Source of the DNA: an uncultured Clostridia bacterium
GTDB taxonomy: Bacteria > Bacillota > Clostridia > Oscillospirales > Oscillospiraceae
Reading direction: 5' to 3'
DNA length: 45,191 bases
Assembly (NCBI GenBank): GCA_946407675.1
Contig: CAMJPK010000004.1
Span: 1-45,191 of the forward strand
The translations under genes and the position numbers were made by a program. The notes under the pieces were generated by a model. It searched no databases and had not been told where the DNA came from. It saw only the letters and a list, made by a program, of their open reading frames with translations. How positions within the stretch are numbered: position 1 is the stretch's first letter; each line of letters starts with the position of its first letter. Below are positions 1-9,075 of this stretch, piece after piece.

Positions 1-684
1 GGGCGCTACACCTTCGCCATGGAGCGCGCCGCGGAGGAGGAGCTCATCCGCCTGCCCGGGTTCGGCGACGTGGAATGCCGACGGGTCCGCTGGCCGCTGA
101 GCGTGCTGCGTCTGCGCGGCGCCGATCCGGCGCGCCTGACCGCCGCTGCGACCGCCATTCTCGCGCATTGGCGCGCGTATTCCGATCCCGCGGCGGACAT
201 CCTCGCGCAGACGGACGCACCGCACAACACGATCACGCCCATCGCCCGCCGCCGCGGCGCGCGCTATGAGCTCGATCTGGCGCTGCGCAACAACCGCACC
301 ACGGCGGAGCACCCGCTCGGCATCTTCCACCCGCATGCGCAGTGGCATCACATCAAGAAGGAGAACATCGGCCTCATCGAGGTCATGGGCCTGGCCGTGC
401 TGCCCGCGCGCCTGGACGCGGAGCTGGACGCCGTGGCAAACGGCATTTTGACCGGCGCGGACCTGCGCGCCGACGCGATGACGGAAAAGCACGCCGACTG
501 GGCGGAGACGCTGCGCGCGCAGTGCGCCGGGCTGGACTTCGCGGCGACGCGCCGCGTGCTGGAGCAGGAGGTCGGGCGCGTGTTCGAGCACGTCCTCTCT
601 GACTGCGGCGTGTTCCCCTACACCCCCGCGGGCGACGCCGCCTTCGCGCGCTATATGGACGACCTGACGGCTTACCTTCGCTGA
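1..684 (+). CDS. galT: UDP-glucose--hexose-1-phosphate uridylyltransferase, class II, 3' part (5' end outside window)
   Basis: Frame open from base 1; HNTITPIARRRG..YELDLALRNNRTTAEHPLGIFHPHAQWHHIKKENIGLIEVMGLAVLP is characteristic of class II GalT. Confidence 0.93.
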   Translation, partial: GRYTFAMERAAEEELIRLPGFGDVECRRVRWPLSVLRLRGADPARLTAAATAILAHWRAYSDPAADILAQTDAPHNTITPIARRRGARYELDLALRNNRTTAEHPLGIFHPHAQWHHIKKENIGLIEVMGLAVLPARLDAELDAVANGILTGADLRADAMTEKHADWAETLRAQCAGLDFAATRRVLEQEVGRVFEHVLSDCGVFPYTPAGDAAFARYMDDLTAYLR

Positions 685-696
685 CGTTTCAACACA

Positions 697-726
697 AATA
701 CCCCCGACCATCCGGCCGGGGGTATT
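697..726. terminator. Bidirectional Rho-independent terminator between convergent galT and GH36
   Basis: AATACCCCCG / CGGGGGTATT, 10-bp stem with 10-nt loop, between two stop codons. Confidence 0.8.
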
Positions 727-741
727 ATAAATTTAATGCGG

Positions 742-3099
742 TTATTCTTCCTGCGCCTCGATGAAATAAAGCCGCGAGAAGAAGTCCGGATAGAAGCGGA
801 CGCGGTCATCGTAGCCGGTCGCGGCAAAGGCCGGGGCGAGCTTGACGCCGGCGTGCATCAGAAGCGCGCCTGAGGCCTTGACGTCCTCGGTCTCGCCGGG
901 CATGCGCACCACGCGCGCCACCACGTCGTGCACGAGGGAATCCTGCCGGATGTGGAAGGGCGCGATGGCGTTGACGAGCGTGCCGAAGCGCTTGACGTCC
1001 ACCGGGCGGGGGACGTTGGTAAAGCGGTATACCGTCTGTTCCTCCAGCCCGCAGGCGAAGAAAATGTGGTTGGGGTCGTTCGGGATCATCAGCTCGCGCA
1101 GCATCAGCCCGACGGCGCGCTTTTGATCGGGTGCGACGCAGCACCACTGCCGGTCGTTGCCGCCGCGCACGCGGTAGAACTGCCCCCACTGCAGCACGTC
1201 GCGCCAGCGCTTGTAGGTGTCGATCTGGTCCTTCAGCTTTTTCCGCTTGCCCGGGGAGAGGTCGCGCAGGTCATACTCATAGCCCAGAAGCCCGAAGGCC
1301 GCGACGTTGAGCCGCGTGTCCAGCGGCGTGTCGCGCAGGGTCTGGTGGTTGGGGCAGGAGGAGATGTGCGCGCCGATGCAGCTTTGCGGATAGCCGTAGC
1401 TGTACCCCTCCTGGATGTCCGCGCGCGCCAGCGCGTCCGTATCGTCGCTGGCCCAGATCTGCGGGAAGTAGGACAAAATGCCGAGGTCGAAGCGGTTGCC
1501 GCCGGAGGCGCAGCCCTCAAAGAGGATGTCGGGGAAGCGCGCGGTCAGCGCAGCCATCACGCGGTAGAGCCCGAGGATGTAGCGGTGCGCCGTCTCGCCC
1601 TGCCGCGCCGCCGGGAGATACGGGGAAAACACGTCGGAGAAGTTGCGGTTGTAGTCCCACTTGACATAGCTGATCTCCGCGCTGGAGAAGACCTCGCTCA
1701 TCTTGTCGATCAGGAAGTCCTGCACGGCGGGGTTGGCCAGGTCGAGCAGGCGCTGGCTGCGCCCCTCGCTGTGGGGCTTGTCCGGGATCGCCATGGCCCA
1801 GTCGGGGTGCGCTTCGTAGAGACGGCTGTTGACGTTCACCATCTCCGGCTCCACCCAGATGCCGAAGTCCATGCCGAGCGCCCTGATCTTCCGGCACAGC
1901 CCGTTCAGGCCGCCCGGCAGCTTCTTTTTGTTGGGCTCCCAGTCGCCGAGGGAGCGGGTGTCGTCATTGCGCTCGCCGAACCAGCCGTCGTCCATGACGA
2001 ACAGCTCGATGCCGATGTCCTTCCCGGCCCGCGCCAGGGATACGAGGCTGCTTTCGGAGATGTTGAAATAGCAGGCCTCCCAACTGTTGAGCAGCACCGG
2101 CCGGGTCTTATGCTTCCATCTCCCCCGGACGATGTGCTCCCGCACGAAAAAATGCAGATTGCGGCTCAGGCCCGCGAAGCCGTCCGCGGCGTAGCTCATC
2201 ACGGCCTCGGGCGTCTCGAAGGTCTCGCCCGGCGATAAGTGCCAGCGGAAGCCGAGCGGCTGAATGCCGGAGACGATGCGCGTCTTGCCGAAGGGACTGA
2301 CCTCGACGGCGCTGTAATGATTGCCGCTGTATACGAGGTTGAAGCCCCAGCAGTCGCCCGCCTGCTCCGTTGCGTCGCCGGCGTGGACGATGAAGAAGGG
2401 GTTGCAGCGGTTGGACGAGCTGCCGGAGCGGGATTCCACCGTGTACTTCCCGGCGGGCAGCGCAACGGTGTGCTTGCCCATCTCGCGCGCCCACGCGCCG
2501 CGGAAGCTCGTGACGGACAGATCCGCGCGCGGCAGATCGAGCTGCGCGGACAAAAGCCGCTCAATGTCCACGGGCGCCTCGGTGCCGTTGCGCAGGACGG
2601 CCTTGCGGCAGATGCAGTCACAGTCGGCCCAGACGTAGTAATGCGTCTCCAGCGTCAGGCCGGTGTTGCGGTCGCGGTAGGTCACGCACAGGTGCTCGGC
2701 CTTACCGTCCTCGGCATAGCTGCCCGGCAGGGGCGTCTGCGCCGGCTGGGCATCGTCGATGGCGTGGGATTCGTAGAGGAAATCGCTCGTGCGGCTGCCG
2801 TCGGCGTTCACGAGCTCCAGCATCGGCTCGCGCAGATCGCCCTTGCCCAGCGAGGAGAACTCCAGACAGACGTCCTCCAGCGACAGCTCCGGGTGATGCG
2901 CGTCATAGCTCAGCGAATTGCCCGGTGGGAACGCGCGCCGTTCCGTGACGGCCGCAAGCGACGCCTCGCTGTCCAGCGGCAGCTTGCGTCCGTAGTAGAG
3001 CTGCTCCGGCTGAAGCGTCGGCAGCATGCGGAAGCAGTAGGTCGTGCGCGCGGTCTCCAGCACGAAGGCCGGGCGCTCGGTTCCAAATGCGCGTATCAT
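742..3099 (-). CDS. Alpha-galactosidase, GH36 family
   Basis: 785 aa; FVMDDGWFGERNDDTRSLGDWEPNKKKLPGG, GIWVEPEMVN, YVKWDYNRN and FEGCASGGNRFDLGILSYFPQIWASDDTDA motifs of GH36. Confidence 0.95.
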   Translation of the reverse strand: MIRAFGTERPAFVLETARTTYCFRMLPTLQPEQLYYGRKLPLDSEASLAAVTERRAFPPGNSLSYDAHHPELSLEDVCLEFSSLGKGDLREPMLELVNADGSRTSDFLYESHAIDDAQPAQTPLPGSYAEDGKAEHLCVTYRDRNTGLTLETHYYVWADCDCICRKAVLRNGTEAPVDIERLLSAQLDLPRADLSVTSFRGAWAREMGKHTVALPAGKYTVESRSGSSSNRCNPFFIVHAGDATEQAGDCWGFNLVYSGNHYSAVEVSPFGKTRIVSGIQPLGFRWHLSPGETFETPEAVMSYAADGFAGLSRNLHFFVREHIVRGRWKHKTRPVLLNSWEACYFNISESSLVSLARAGKDIGIELFVMDDGWFGERNDDTRSLGDWEPNKKKLPGGLNGLCRKIRALGMDFGIWVEPEMVNVNSRLYEAHPDWAMAIPDKPHSEGRSQRLLDLANPAVQDFLIDKMSEVFSSAEISYVKWDYNRNFSDVFSPYLPAARQGETAHRYILGLYRVMAALTARFPDILFEGCASGGNRFDLGILSYFPQIWASDDTDALARADIQEGYSYGYPQSCIGAHISSCPNHQTLRDTPLDTRLNVAAFGLLGYEYDLRDLSPGKRKKLKDQIDTYKRWRDVLQWGQFYRVRGGNDRQWCCVAPDQKRAVGLMLRELMIPNDPNHIFFACGLEEQTVYRFTNVPRPVDVKRFGTLVNAIAPFHIRQDSLVHDVVARVVRMPGETEDVKASGALLMHAGVKLAPAFAATGYDDRVRFYPDFFSRLYFIEAQEE

Positions 3100-3127
3100 G
3101 TGGCATCCTCCTCTTTCTTCTTGCGTT

Positions 3128-3865
3128 CTACATGACCGGGCGGTAGGAAATGTTGCCCTGGCGCAGCGTCATACGGGGACGGTCGGACACGGAGTGATAT
3201 GCGCCCGGGAAGGTCTCCGACGTCGGAAGCGGCTCATCGGGGGCAAATCCGAAGAGCTCCGCCTGGGTATCGTTCCAGTCCTTCAGGTCTTCCTCGGTCC
3301 AGCGGCCTTTGTACAGCTCGCTGCTGCGGCAGGCCACATAAAGCCGGACCGTGATGTTCTCATTGGAGATCGCCTGCGCTGCATAGGCGTCCATGTCCGC
3401 CAGGTCCACCGGCAGGACAGGGCCGAGGCAGGAACGCTCCCACGGCCATTCTTCGCGCGGCGTCTCCCACGGCTGTGCGTAAAGCGTCATGCGGCAATCC
3501 GTCAGGCAGTCGTTTGTGTTCAGGCCGAGCTGCGATGCGAGCAGCGCCCCGCAGGACGCGGAGAACTCCGGCATGCGCTCGGAGGTGTAGAGCGCCCCGG
3601 TGACCGTGTTGACGGCGAAGTCATAGCGCACGCCGTCAATACGGAAAACTCCCTTGACAAAATCCGAGCTGACGGCGTTCATCCCCTCCGGCCGCAGCAT
3701 CTCCACATAGCACTCCAGGATCTCCGCACTCCGGCCGGAGAGATACTTCCGTATGATCTTCCGCCCTGTCTTCAGCTCCGAGCCGCCGCCGCAGCCGGTC
3801 AGCGTGAGCAGCAGCGCGAGGACAAGCAGCGCGGAAGCGAACCGTCTTGCTCTGCCAATGCCCAT
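3128..3865 (-). CDS. Hypothetical lipoprotein upstream of GH36
   Basis: Signal peptide with lipobox-like LLTLTGCGGG when started at internal Met 31 of the ORF; same strand and 28 nt from GH36. Confidence 0.7.
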   Translation of the reverse strand: MGIGRARRFASALLVLALLLTLTGCGGGSELKTGRKIIRKYLSGRSAEILECYVEMLRPEGMNAVSSDFVKGVFRIDGVRYDFAVNTVTGALYTSERMPEFSASCGALLASQLGLNTNDCLTDCRMTLYAQPWETPREEWPWERSCLGPVLPVDLADMDAYAAQAISNENITVRLYVACRSSELYKGRWTEEDLKDWNDTQAELFGFAPDEPLPTSETFPGAYHSVSDRPRMTLRQGNISYRPVM

Positions 3866-3904
3866 AAGCGCCCGACGCTCCCTTCCAGATTGTTTCTTTC
3901 CTAT

Positions 3905-3934
3905 ATTATAACGGCGCCCCTTCCCGCTTGTCAA
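3905..3934 (-). promoter_or_regulatory. Sigma-A-type promoter for the lipoprotein-GH36 unit
   Basis: Minus strand TTGACA-(18 nt)-TATAAT. Confidence 0.7.
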
Positions 3935-3957
3935 AGCAAATATCGCCCCTTCCATGC

Positions 3958-3986
3958 TTGCAAAACCAAGGGATCAATGATAAAAT
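3958..3986 (+). promoter_or_regulatory. Sigma-A-type promoter for the GPH transporter
   Basis: TTGCAA-(17 nt)-TAAAAT upstream of the 4024 start. Confidence 0.55.
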
Positions 3987-4023
3987 ATATGTATTATTTA
4001 TAAAAAGAAACGGAGTGGAATGC

Positions 4024-5517
4024 ATGGAGGATCAGAAAATCGTCAAGAGAAACCTGATCATGTTCCCCATCGGCACCGTCGGCAGAGATATGATGTACAA
4101 CCTCGTCACCAGCTACCTGCTGACGTTCGTGCTCTTCACCCACAAGCTCACCGCCGCGCAGCTCACCGCCATCACCGCGATCATGGTCGCCGCCCGCGTG
4201 TTCGACGCGCTGAACGATCCGATCATGGGCAACATCATTGAGCGCACCCGCACCCGCTGGGGCAAGTTCAAACCCTGGCTCGTCATCGGCATTCTGACCA
4301 CCGCCGTGGTCATTTATCTCGCGTTCAACGTCCAGCTGCAGGGCTGGGCCTTCGTGTGGTTCTTCGGCATCATGTACTTCCTGTACTCCATCACCTACAC
4401 CATGCATGACATCTCCTACTGGGGCATGGTGCCCGCGCTGAGCTCCGATGCCGACACCCGCAACAAGTACACCTCCCGCGCCACCCTCTTCGCCGGCATC
4501 GGCGGCGTGCTGGCCGCGTCCTTTATCCCGATGTTCACCGCCGGCGGCAACGCCATCGGCGGCAACGCGGTGACGGCTTACGGCCGCGTCGCGCTGATCA
4601 TCGCGATCCTCGGCCCGGTCTTCCTCGCCTTCACGGTTTTCGGCGTCAAGGAGACGCGCAATTACAACGACGATCCCGTGCCCCCGATCAGCTTTAAGAA
4701 GATCATCACCACGATCACCGGCAACGACCAGCTTTTGTGGATCGCGCTGATCTTCCTGCTGCAGCAGATCGGCAACGGCATCGTGATGGCCGGCGTCGGC
4801 CAGACCTATATCTACGTCGAGTATGGCTATGAGGGCGGCTTCTTCACGCTGTTCCAGATGCTCGGCATGATGGTCACGGCCTTCCTGATGCTCTTCTATC
4901 CGGCCATTTCCCGCAAGACCCCGCGCAAGAAGCTGATGCATCTGCTGATGATCATTTCCGTCATCGGCTATGCGATCATGCTCGTGCCCAGTCTTGTGAT
5001 GACCACCGGCGCGATGAAGGTCGCCGGCTTCGATATCAAGTTCCTGCTGCTGACGCTGGGCTACATGGCCGCCAACTTCGGGCAGTACGGCTTCTATCTC
5101 ATCATGATGATCTCCATCATGAACACCGTCGAGTACAACGAGTACAAGCACGGCACCCGCGACGAGGGCATCGTCTCCTCGCTGCGCCCCTTCCTTACGA
5201 AGCTGGCCTCGGCGCTGACCGTCGCCATCGCGAACGGCACCTACATCATCTTCAACATCATCCACTACACCAACGGCATCGCAGACCTCGAGCAGGCCGC
5301 CAGCACCGGCGAGATCACCGCCGAGCAGAAGGCCGCCGAGATCGACACGCTGCTGTCCGGCGTGCAGCACGGCCAGTCCCTCGGCCTGCTGCTCGTGATG
5401 ACCGTCCTGCCCTGCGTGCTGATGTTCCTGTCCTACATTCTCTACCAGCGCAAGTACAAGCTGGATGAGGACGAATACAGCCGCATCTGCGCGGAGCTGG
5501 AGCAGCGCAAGGCGTAA
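4024..5517 (+). CDS. GPH-family sugar:cation symporter (MelB-like, MFS)
   Basis: Start chosen at MEDQKIVKRNLIMFPIGTVGRDMMYNLVTSYLLTF; DALNDPIMGNIIERTRTRWGKFKPWL is the GPH signature; 12-TM-like hydrophobicity. Confidence 0.92.
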   Translation: MEDQKIVKRNLIMFPIGTVGRDMMYNLVTSYLLTFVLFTHKLTAAQLTAITAIMVAARVFDALNDPIMGNIIERTRTRWGKFKPWLVIGILTTAVVIYLAFNVQLQGWAFVWFFGIMYFLYSITYTMHDISYWGMVPALSSDADTRNKYTSRATLFAGIGGVLAASFIPMFTAGGNAIGGNAVTAYGRVALIIAILGPVFLAFTVFGVKETRNYNDDPVPPISFKKIITTITGNDQLLWIALIFLLQQIGNGIVMAGVGQTYIYVEYGYEGGFFTLFQMLGMMVTAFLMLFYPAISRKTPRKKLMHLLMIISVIGYAIMLVPSLVMTTGAMKVAGFDIKFLLLTLGYMAANFGQYGFYLIMMISIMNTVEYNEYKHGTRDEGIVSSLRPFLTKLASALTVAIANGTYIIFNIIHYTNGIADLEQAASTGEITAEQKAAEIDTLLSGVQHGQSLGLLLVMTVLPCVLMFLSYILYQRKYKLDEDEYSRICAELEQRKA

Positions 5518-5530
5518 TCAGACAAGCATA

Positions 5531-5557
5531 ACCGCCCCGGCTTTCGGCCGGGGCGGT
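5531..5557 (+). terminator. Rho-independent terminator after the GPH transporter
   Basis: ACCGCCCCGGC-TTTCG-GCCGGGGCGGT, 11-bp stem. Confidence 0.75.
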
Positions 5558-5628
5558 CTTGCGCTCGCAGGGCGCGATGCCCACATCGCGCCGCATCATA
5601 TCTGCGCGGGAAAAAGGAGAAAACGTAA

Positions 5629-5964
5629 ATGAACGATTTCATTGCATATTGCGGGCTGGACTGCGAGACCTGCGAGGCGCGCATCGCCACGGTGAACAAC
5701 GACGATAAGCTGCGCGAAAAGGTCGCGAAGCTCTGGTCGGACTTAAACGGCGTGTCTATCACGCCGGACATGATCCACTGTGCCGGCTGCCGCGTGGACG
5801 GCGTGAAAACGCCGTACTGCGATGCACTCTGCCCGATCCGCCGGTGCGCGCTCAAAAAGCAGGTCGAAACCTGCGGGGACTGCCCGGAAATGGAGACCTG
5901 CGAGAAGGTCGGCATGATCCTCGGCAACAACGCCGATGCCCGCCGCAACCTGCTTCAAAGTTAA
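5629..5964 (+). CDS. DUF3795-type Cys-rich small protein
   Basis: 111 aa, YCGLDCETCEARIAT...CAGCRVDG...CDALCPIRRCALKKQVETCGDCPEMETC spacing typical of DUF3795. Confidence 0.75.
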   Translation: MNDFIAYCGLDCETCEARIATVNNDDKLREKVAKLWSDLNGVSITPDMIHCAGCRVDGVKTPYCDALCPIRRCALKKQVETCGDCPEMETCEKVGMILGNNADARRNLLQS

Positions 5965-6062
5965 GCGCAGATAAAAAGAAGCAAAAAATGTCCGGTATCG
6001 TGGCAGACTCCATAACGAAACACACCCCAAGGGGAGCCCCTGCAAACAATAAACCATTGACT

Positions 6063-6095
6063 GAAAACGGCGTGACCGTGTGTTACGCCGTTTTC
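6063..6095. terminator. Inverted repeat, likely terminator
   Basis: GAAAACGGCGT / ACGCCGTTTTC, 11-bp perfect stem, 11-nt loop. Confidence 0.6.
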
Positions 6096-6182
6096 TCATT
6101 CCTGCTGTGCTCCATGCTAAGCTCGAATCTTTGCGAATCCATTTATTGATTATGATTTTGAGTGAAACGCAATAAGGTCTAT

Positions 6183-7382
6183 TCACGGCTGTCGGGTTAA
6201 CCAATCCGCTGCATCCACAATCTGGATTCCCTCATACTGCCACGCTGGCTGATAAGTCCGCGCAATCATCATTTTTGGATACGCATCCTTGATGCGCAGT
6301 AGGGGATCGACTTCCCGTTCAAAGGTTTTCCTGTCGGAAATATCATACGCGACCTGAATATAGAGCCGTTCCCCTTGCTTTGTGCATACAAAGTCGATCT
6401 CTTTCTGATACAGCACGCCAACATAAACTTCATACCCGCGACGGAGCAATTCGATCGCCACGATGTTTTCCAGGACGCGACCATAATCCATGTTTTTCGT
6501 GCCGAGACGCGCATACCGAAAGCTTTGATCCGACAGATAGTATTTGTCCTCAGATTGCAGATACTTTTTTCCCTTTATGTCGTATCTACGGATGCGATAA
6601 AAGGCGAAAGCCCGGCACAAATAAGCGATATATTTCCCGACGGTTTTATGGTCGGTCTTCATGTTGTTCGACGCCAGTGTATTCGTGATGGTTCGAACGC
6701 TTGTCACACTTCCGATGTTATCCATGAGAAAATCAATCAGTTGGTGCAGCAGGGGCTCATTGCGGATTTTGTTCTTCCTTACAATGTCCCGGACGATTAG
6801 CGCGTTGAGGACCTCGTTGTTGATATACCGGTATCTCTGGCTTTCGCTTTTGTACAGATAGGAGCCGGCCATGCCGCCGTCTGTGATATAGCTTGTGAGA
6901 CTGCCATAGATGTTTTCGGAGGGGAAATAGGTCAGGTACTCACGGAATGAAAACGGAAAAACCTGAACTTCGTAGGTTCGGCCGACAAAGAGCGTCGCCA
7001 GATCGCTGCTCTGAAGGAAGGCGTTGGAGCCGGTAATATAGATGTCGTACTTTTCCCTCGCGTGCAGGCTGTTGACCGCTTTCTCAAAACCGTCGCACAT
7101 TTGGATTTCATCGATCAATAAATAGTTGCTTTTCCCTGCCATATAATGTGCTTCAGCATACGCTTCCAGCGCGTGGTATTCCAGGATATCCTCAAAATCC
7201 GTCAGATTGTAATTCACATGGATGATATTTGAGTTCGCATCATTTTCACGGATCAGTTCTTCAAGTGAATCCATCAATTTCGACTTTCCGGAGCGTCGGA
7301 CACCTGTAATGACCTTGATATCAGGTGTGTTTAGGAGGTCCTTCAGCTCTTCCAGGTATGCAGTTCTTCTAATCAGTTTCAT
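6183..7382 (-). CDS. ATP-binding protein, AAA_14 / DUF4143 type
   Basis: MKLIRRTAYLEELKDLL...GVRRSGKSKLM (Walker A)...YLLIDEIQMCDGFEKAVN (Walker B)...YITGSNAFL...FPFSFREYLTYF; C-terminal EIDFVCTKQGERLYIQVAY nuclease-like domain. Confidence 0.9.
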   Translation of the reverse strand: MKLIRRTAYLEELKDLLNTPDIKVITGVRRSGKSKLMDSLEELIRENDANSNIIHVNYNLTDFEDILEYHALEAYAEAHYMAGKSNYLLIDEIQMCDGFEKAVNSLHAREKYDIYITGSNAFLQSSDLATLFVGRTYEVQVFPFSFREYLTYFPSENIYGSLTSYITDGGMAGSYLYKSESQRYRYINNEVLNALIVRDIVRKNKIRNEPLLHQLIDFLMDNIGSVTSVRTITNTLASNNMKTDHKTVGKYIAYLCRAFAFYRIRRYDIKGKKYLQSEDKYYLSDQSFRYARLGTKNMDYGRVLENIVAIELLRRGYEVYVGVLYQKEIDFVCTKQGERLYIQVAYDISDRKTFEREVDPLLRIKDAYPKMMIARTYQPAWQYEGIQIVDAADWLTRQP

Positions 7383-7406
7383 GAGCATTTCTCCTTCTCT
7401 AAAGGC

Positions 7407-7457
7407 ATTATAAAACAACCATTCCCCAAAATCAATATTTTCATACTTTTGGGGAAT
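7407..7457 (-). promoter_or_regulatory. Promoter plus 11-bp perfect inverted repeat upstream of the AAA ATPase
   Basis: Minus strand TTGATT-(17 nt)-TATAAT; ATTCCCCAAAA (7421-7431) / TTTTGGGGAAT (7447-7457) flanks the -35. Confidence 0.6.
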
Positions 7458-7535
7458 AGATATTCTGATGATCGGCTTTCAATGTTCTGTTATGCCTTCC
7501 CGCATAGCGTACTGCTTCATCTCGGCTGATACAAA

Positions 7536-7579
7536 GGCCGAAGGGAGATAACTTCCTCACGAAGTGTCTCCCTTCGGCC
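7536..7579 (-). terminator. Terminator of the GH2 / GT-like unit
   Basis: GGCCGAAGGGAGA / TCTCCCTTCGGCC 13-bp stem with secondary inner stem ACTTC/GAAGT. Confidence 0.7.
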
Positions 7580-7602
7580 GAATGTTTTTGGTTCTGCCGT
7601 TC

Positions 7603-9069
7603 TTATTTCTTCAGCCCCATCGCGAGCTTGACGACGTTGTAGGCCCCGTCGTAAAGCCCGACGGCCTTGTTGACGCAGATGGCCTCGCACATGGCGCGCA
7701 GCGTCGTGTCCTCGTCGAGGAAGAGGTCCAGCATCTGGATCGTGTGCGGGATGTCCTCGCACTCCAGCGTGCCGTCGCCCATCTCGGCGGAGTGGATCGC
7801 GCCCCACTTTTCGTGGCCGCCGATGCGCTGGATGAAGAGCTTCGGGATCGGGTAGAAGGCCAGCTCGCTGGGCTTTGTCACCAGCACGTCCGCCGAGCGC
7901 ATCAGCGCATTCGTGCAGTAGACCGCCTCGAAGATATCCTTGTGGCAGAAGACGTGCACGCCCTCCACCGGCCCCTCGATTGCGTCCTCGGCAAAGGCGC
8001 GCGTTTTCTCCCACTCGTCAAAGCGGACGGTGCTCAGCGCCTCCAGCCCGGGGACGGCCTGGCAGAGATAGTCCCAGACGTTGCGGTAGTCGCCGATGTT
8101 CACATATACCGCGGCGCGCTTTTCCTTGATCGCGGGCATCAGGTGCTGCAAAATCGCGGCGAAGGTCTCCTTCTGCGCGCCCGCGCCGCCGATCGTCAGT
8201 AAAAAGCGCATCGGCGCGCCCTCCGCCTTGCGGCGCAGACGCATCTCACAGTCGGCCTCGATGTTGGCGACCAGCTCGTGATCGATGTAGTGCCCGGTGT
8301 AGACCAGCGCATCCGCGGGCATCGGGCGCAAAACGTCCTTGCCGCGCATGCCGTTTAAGATGCGGTAGCCCTGATAGGACTGGCGCGTCTGGATCGTGTG
8401 GACCGCGCCCTCGGCCAGGTGCAGCGCCATCGGCCAGTTGTCCGGGATCGCGTTGACGACGTAGCGCATGCCGGCGTGGTTCGCGGCCTGCGCGGGCCAG
8501 ACGTGCGTGCCGATGACGGGGATCTCCTTCGGCACGTTGCGGAACACCGGCGCCATCAGCTCGGCGTTCTTCTGGTCGGAGGCATTGTAGCTGAGCTTGC
8601 GGAAGCCTTCATAGTTCATCGGCTCCCAGAAGAGCTTGTTGAAGAGCTTGGATTTCTGTGACAGACGTGAGCCCATCGAGTACAGGTCGTTCTGCGCGCT
8701 GATGACCTTGGTGCAGGTCGTCTGCGGGTAGCCGTTTAAGTCCATCCAGTAGGGCTTATAGCCCAGCGCGTTGGCGGCGGAGGCCATCGCCATGGAGATA
8801 CGGTAATGGCCGAAGCCCATGCGGATGTTGCCGACGATGATGCCCTTTTCCAGATCAAAGGCCTCGCCCGCGCCCTCCTCCAGCCGGATGTCCGAAACGC
8901 CGAGGATGTCCCGGAGGCAGGCGTTCGGTACGATGCGTACGGGATAGTTCACGTCGGCGTCGTCGCCGAACTTTTTGGCATACTTCGCTTTGCTGGCCGC
9001 GGCCTTGCGCAGGTCCTTTGCCGCGATCTCATTGCCGAAAATCTCCTTGGAGCGGTCGATCATTTCCAT
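7603..9069 (-). CDS. Uncharacterised GT-B glycosyltransferase-like protein
   Basis: 488 aa; IIVGNIRMGFGHYRISMAMASAANALGY resembles the N-terminal region of MGDG-synthase/MurG-like GT-B proteins; RFLLTIGGAGAQ and later VLVTKPSELAFYPIPKLFIQ; no family I can name firmly. Confidence 0.55.
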   Translation of the reverse strand: MEMIDRSKEIFGNEIAAKDLRKAAASKAKYAKKFGDDADVNYPVRIVPNACLRDILGVSDIRLEEGAGEAFDLEKGIIVGNIRMGFGHYRISMAMASAANALGYKPYWMDLNGYPQTTCTKVISAQNDLYSMGSRLSQKSKLFNKLFWEPMNYEGFRKLSYNASDQKNAELMAPVFRNVPKEIPVIGTHVWPAQAANHAGMRYVVNAIPDNWPMALHLAEGAVHTIQTRQSYQGYRILNGMRGKDVLRPMPADALVYTGHYIDHELVANIEADCEMRLRRKAEGAPMRFLLTIGGAGAQKETFAAILQHLMPAIKEKRAAVYVNIGDYRNVWDYLCQAVPGLEALSTVRFDEWEKTRAFAEDAIEGPVEGVHVFCHKDIFEAVYCTNALMRSADVLVTKPSELAFYPIPKLFIQRIGGHEKWGAIHSAEMGDGTLECEDIPHTIQMLDLFLDEDTTLRAMCEAICVNKAVGLYDGAYNVVKLAMGLKK

Positions 9070-9075
9070 CTCTCC

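Noticed and set aside
3994-5370. 458-aa minus-strand ORF
   Set aside because: Antisense of the GPH symporter.
6375-6800. Plus-strand ORFs inside the AAA ATPase gene
   Set aside because: Antisense of a well-supported AAA ATPase; no RBS or family signal.
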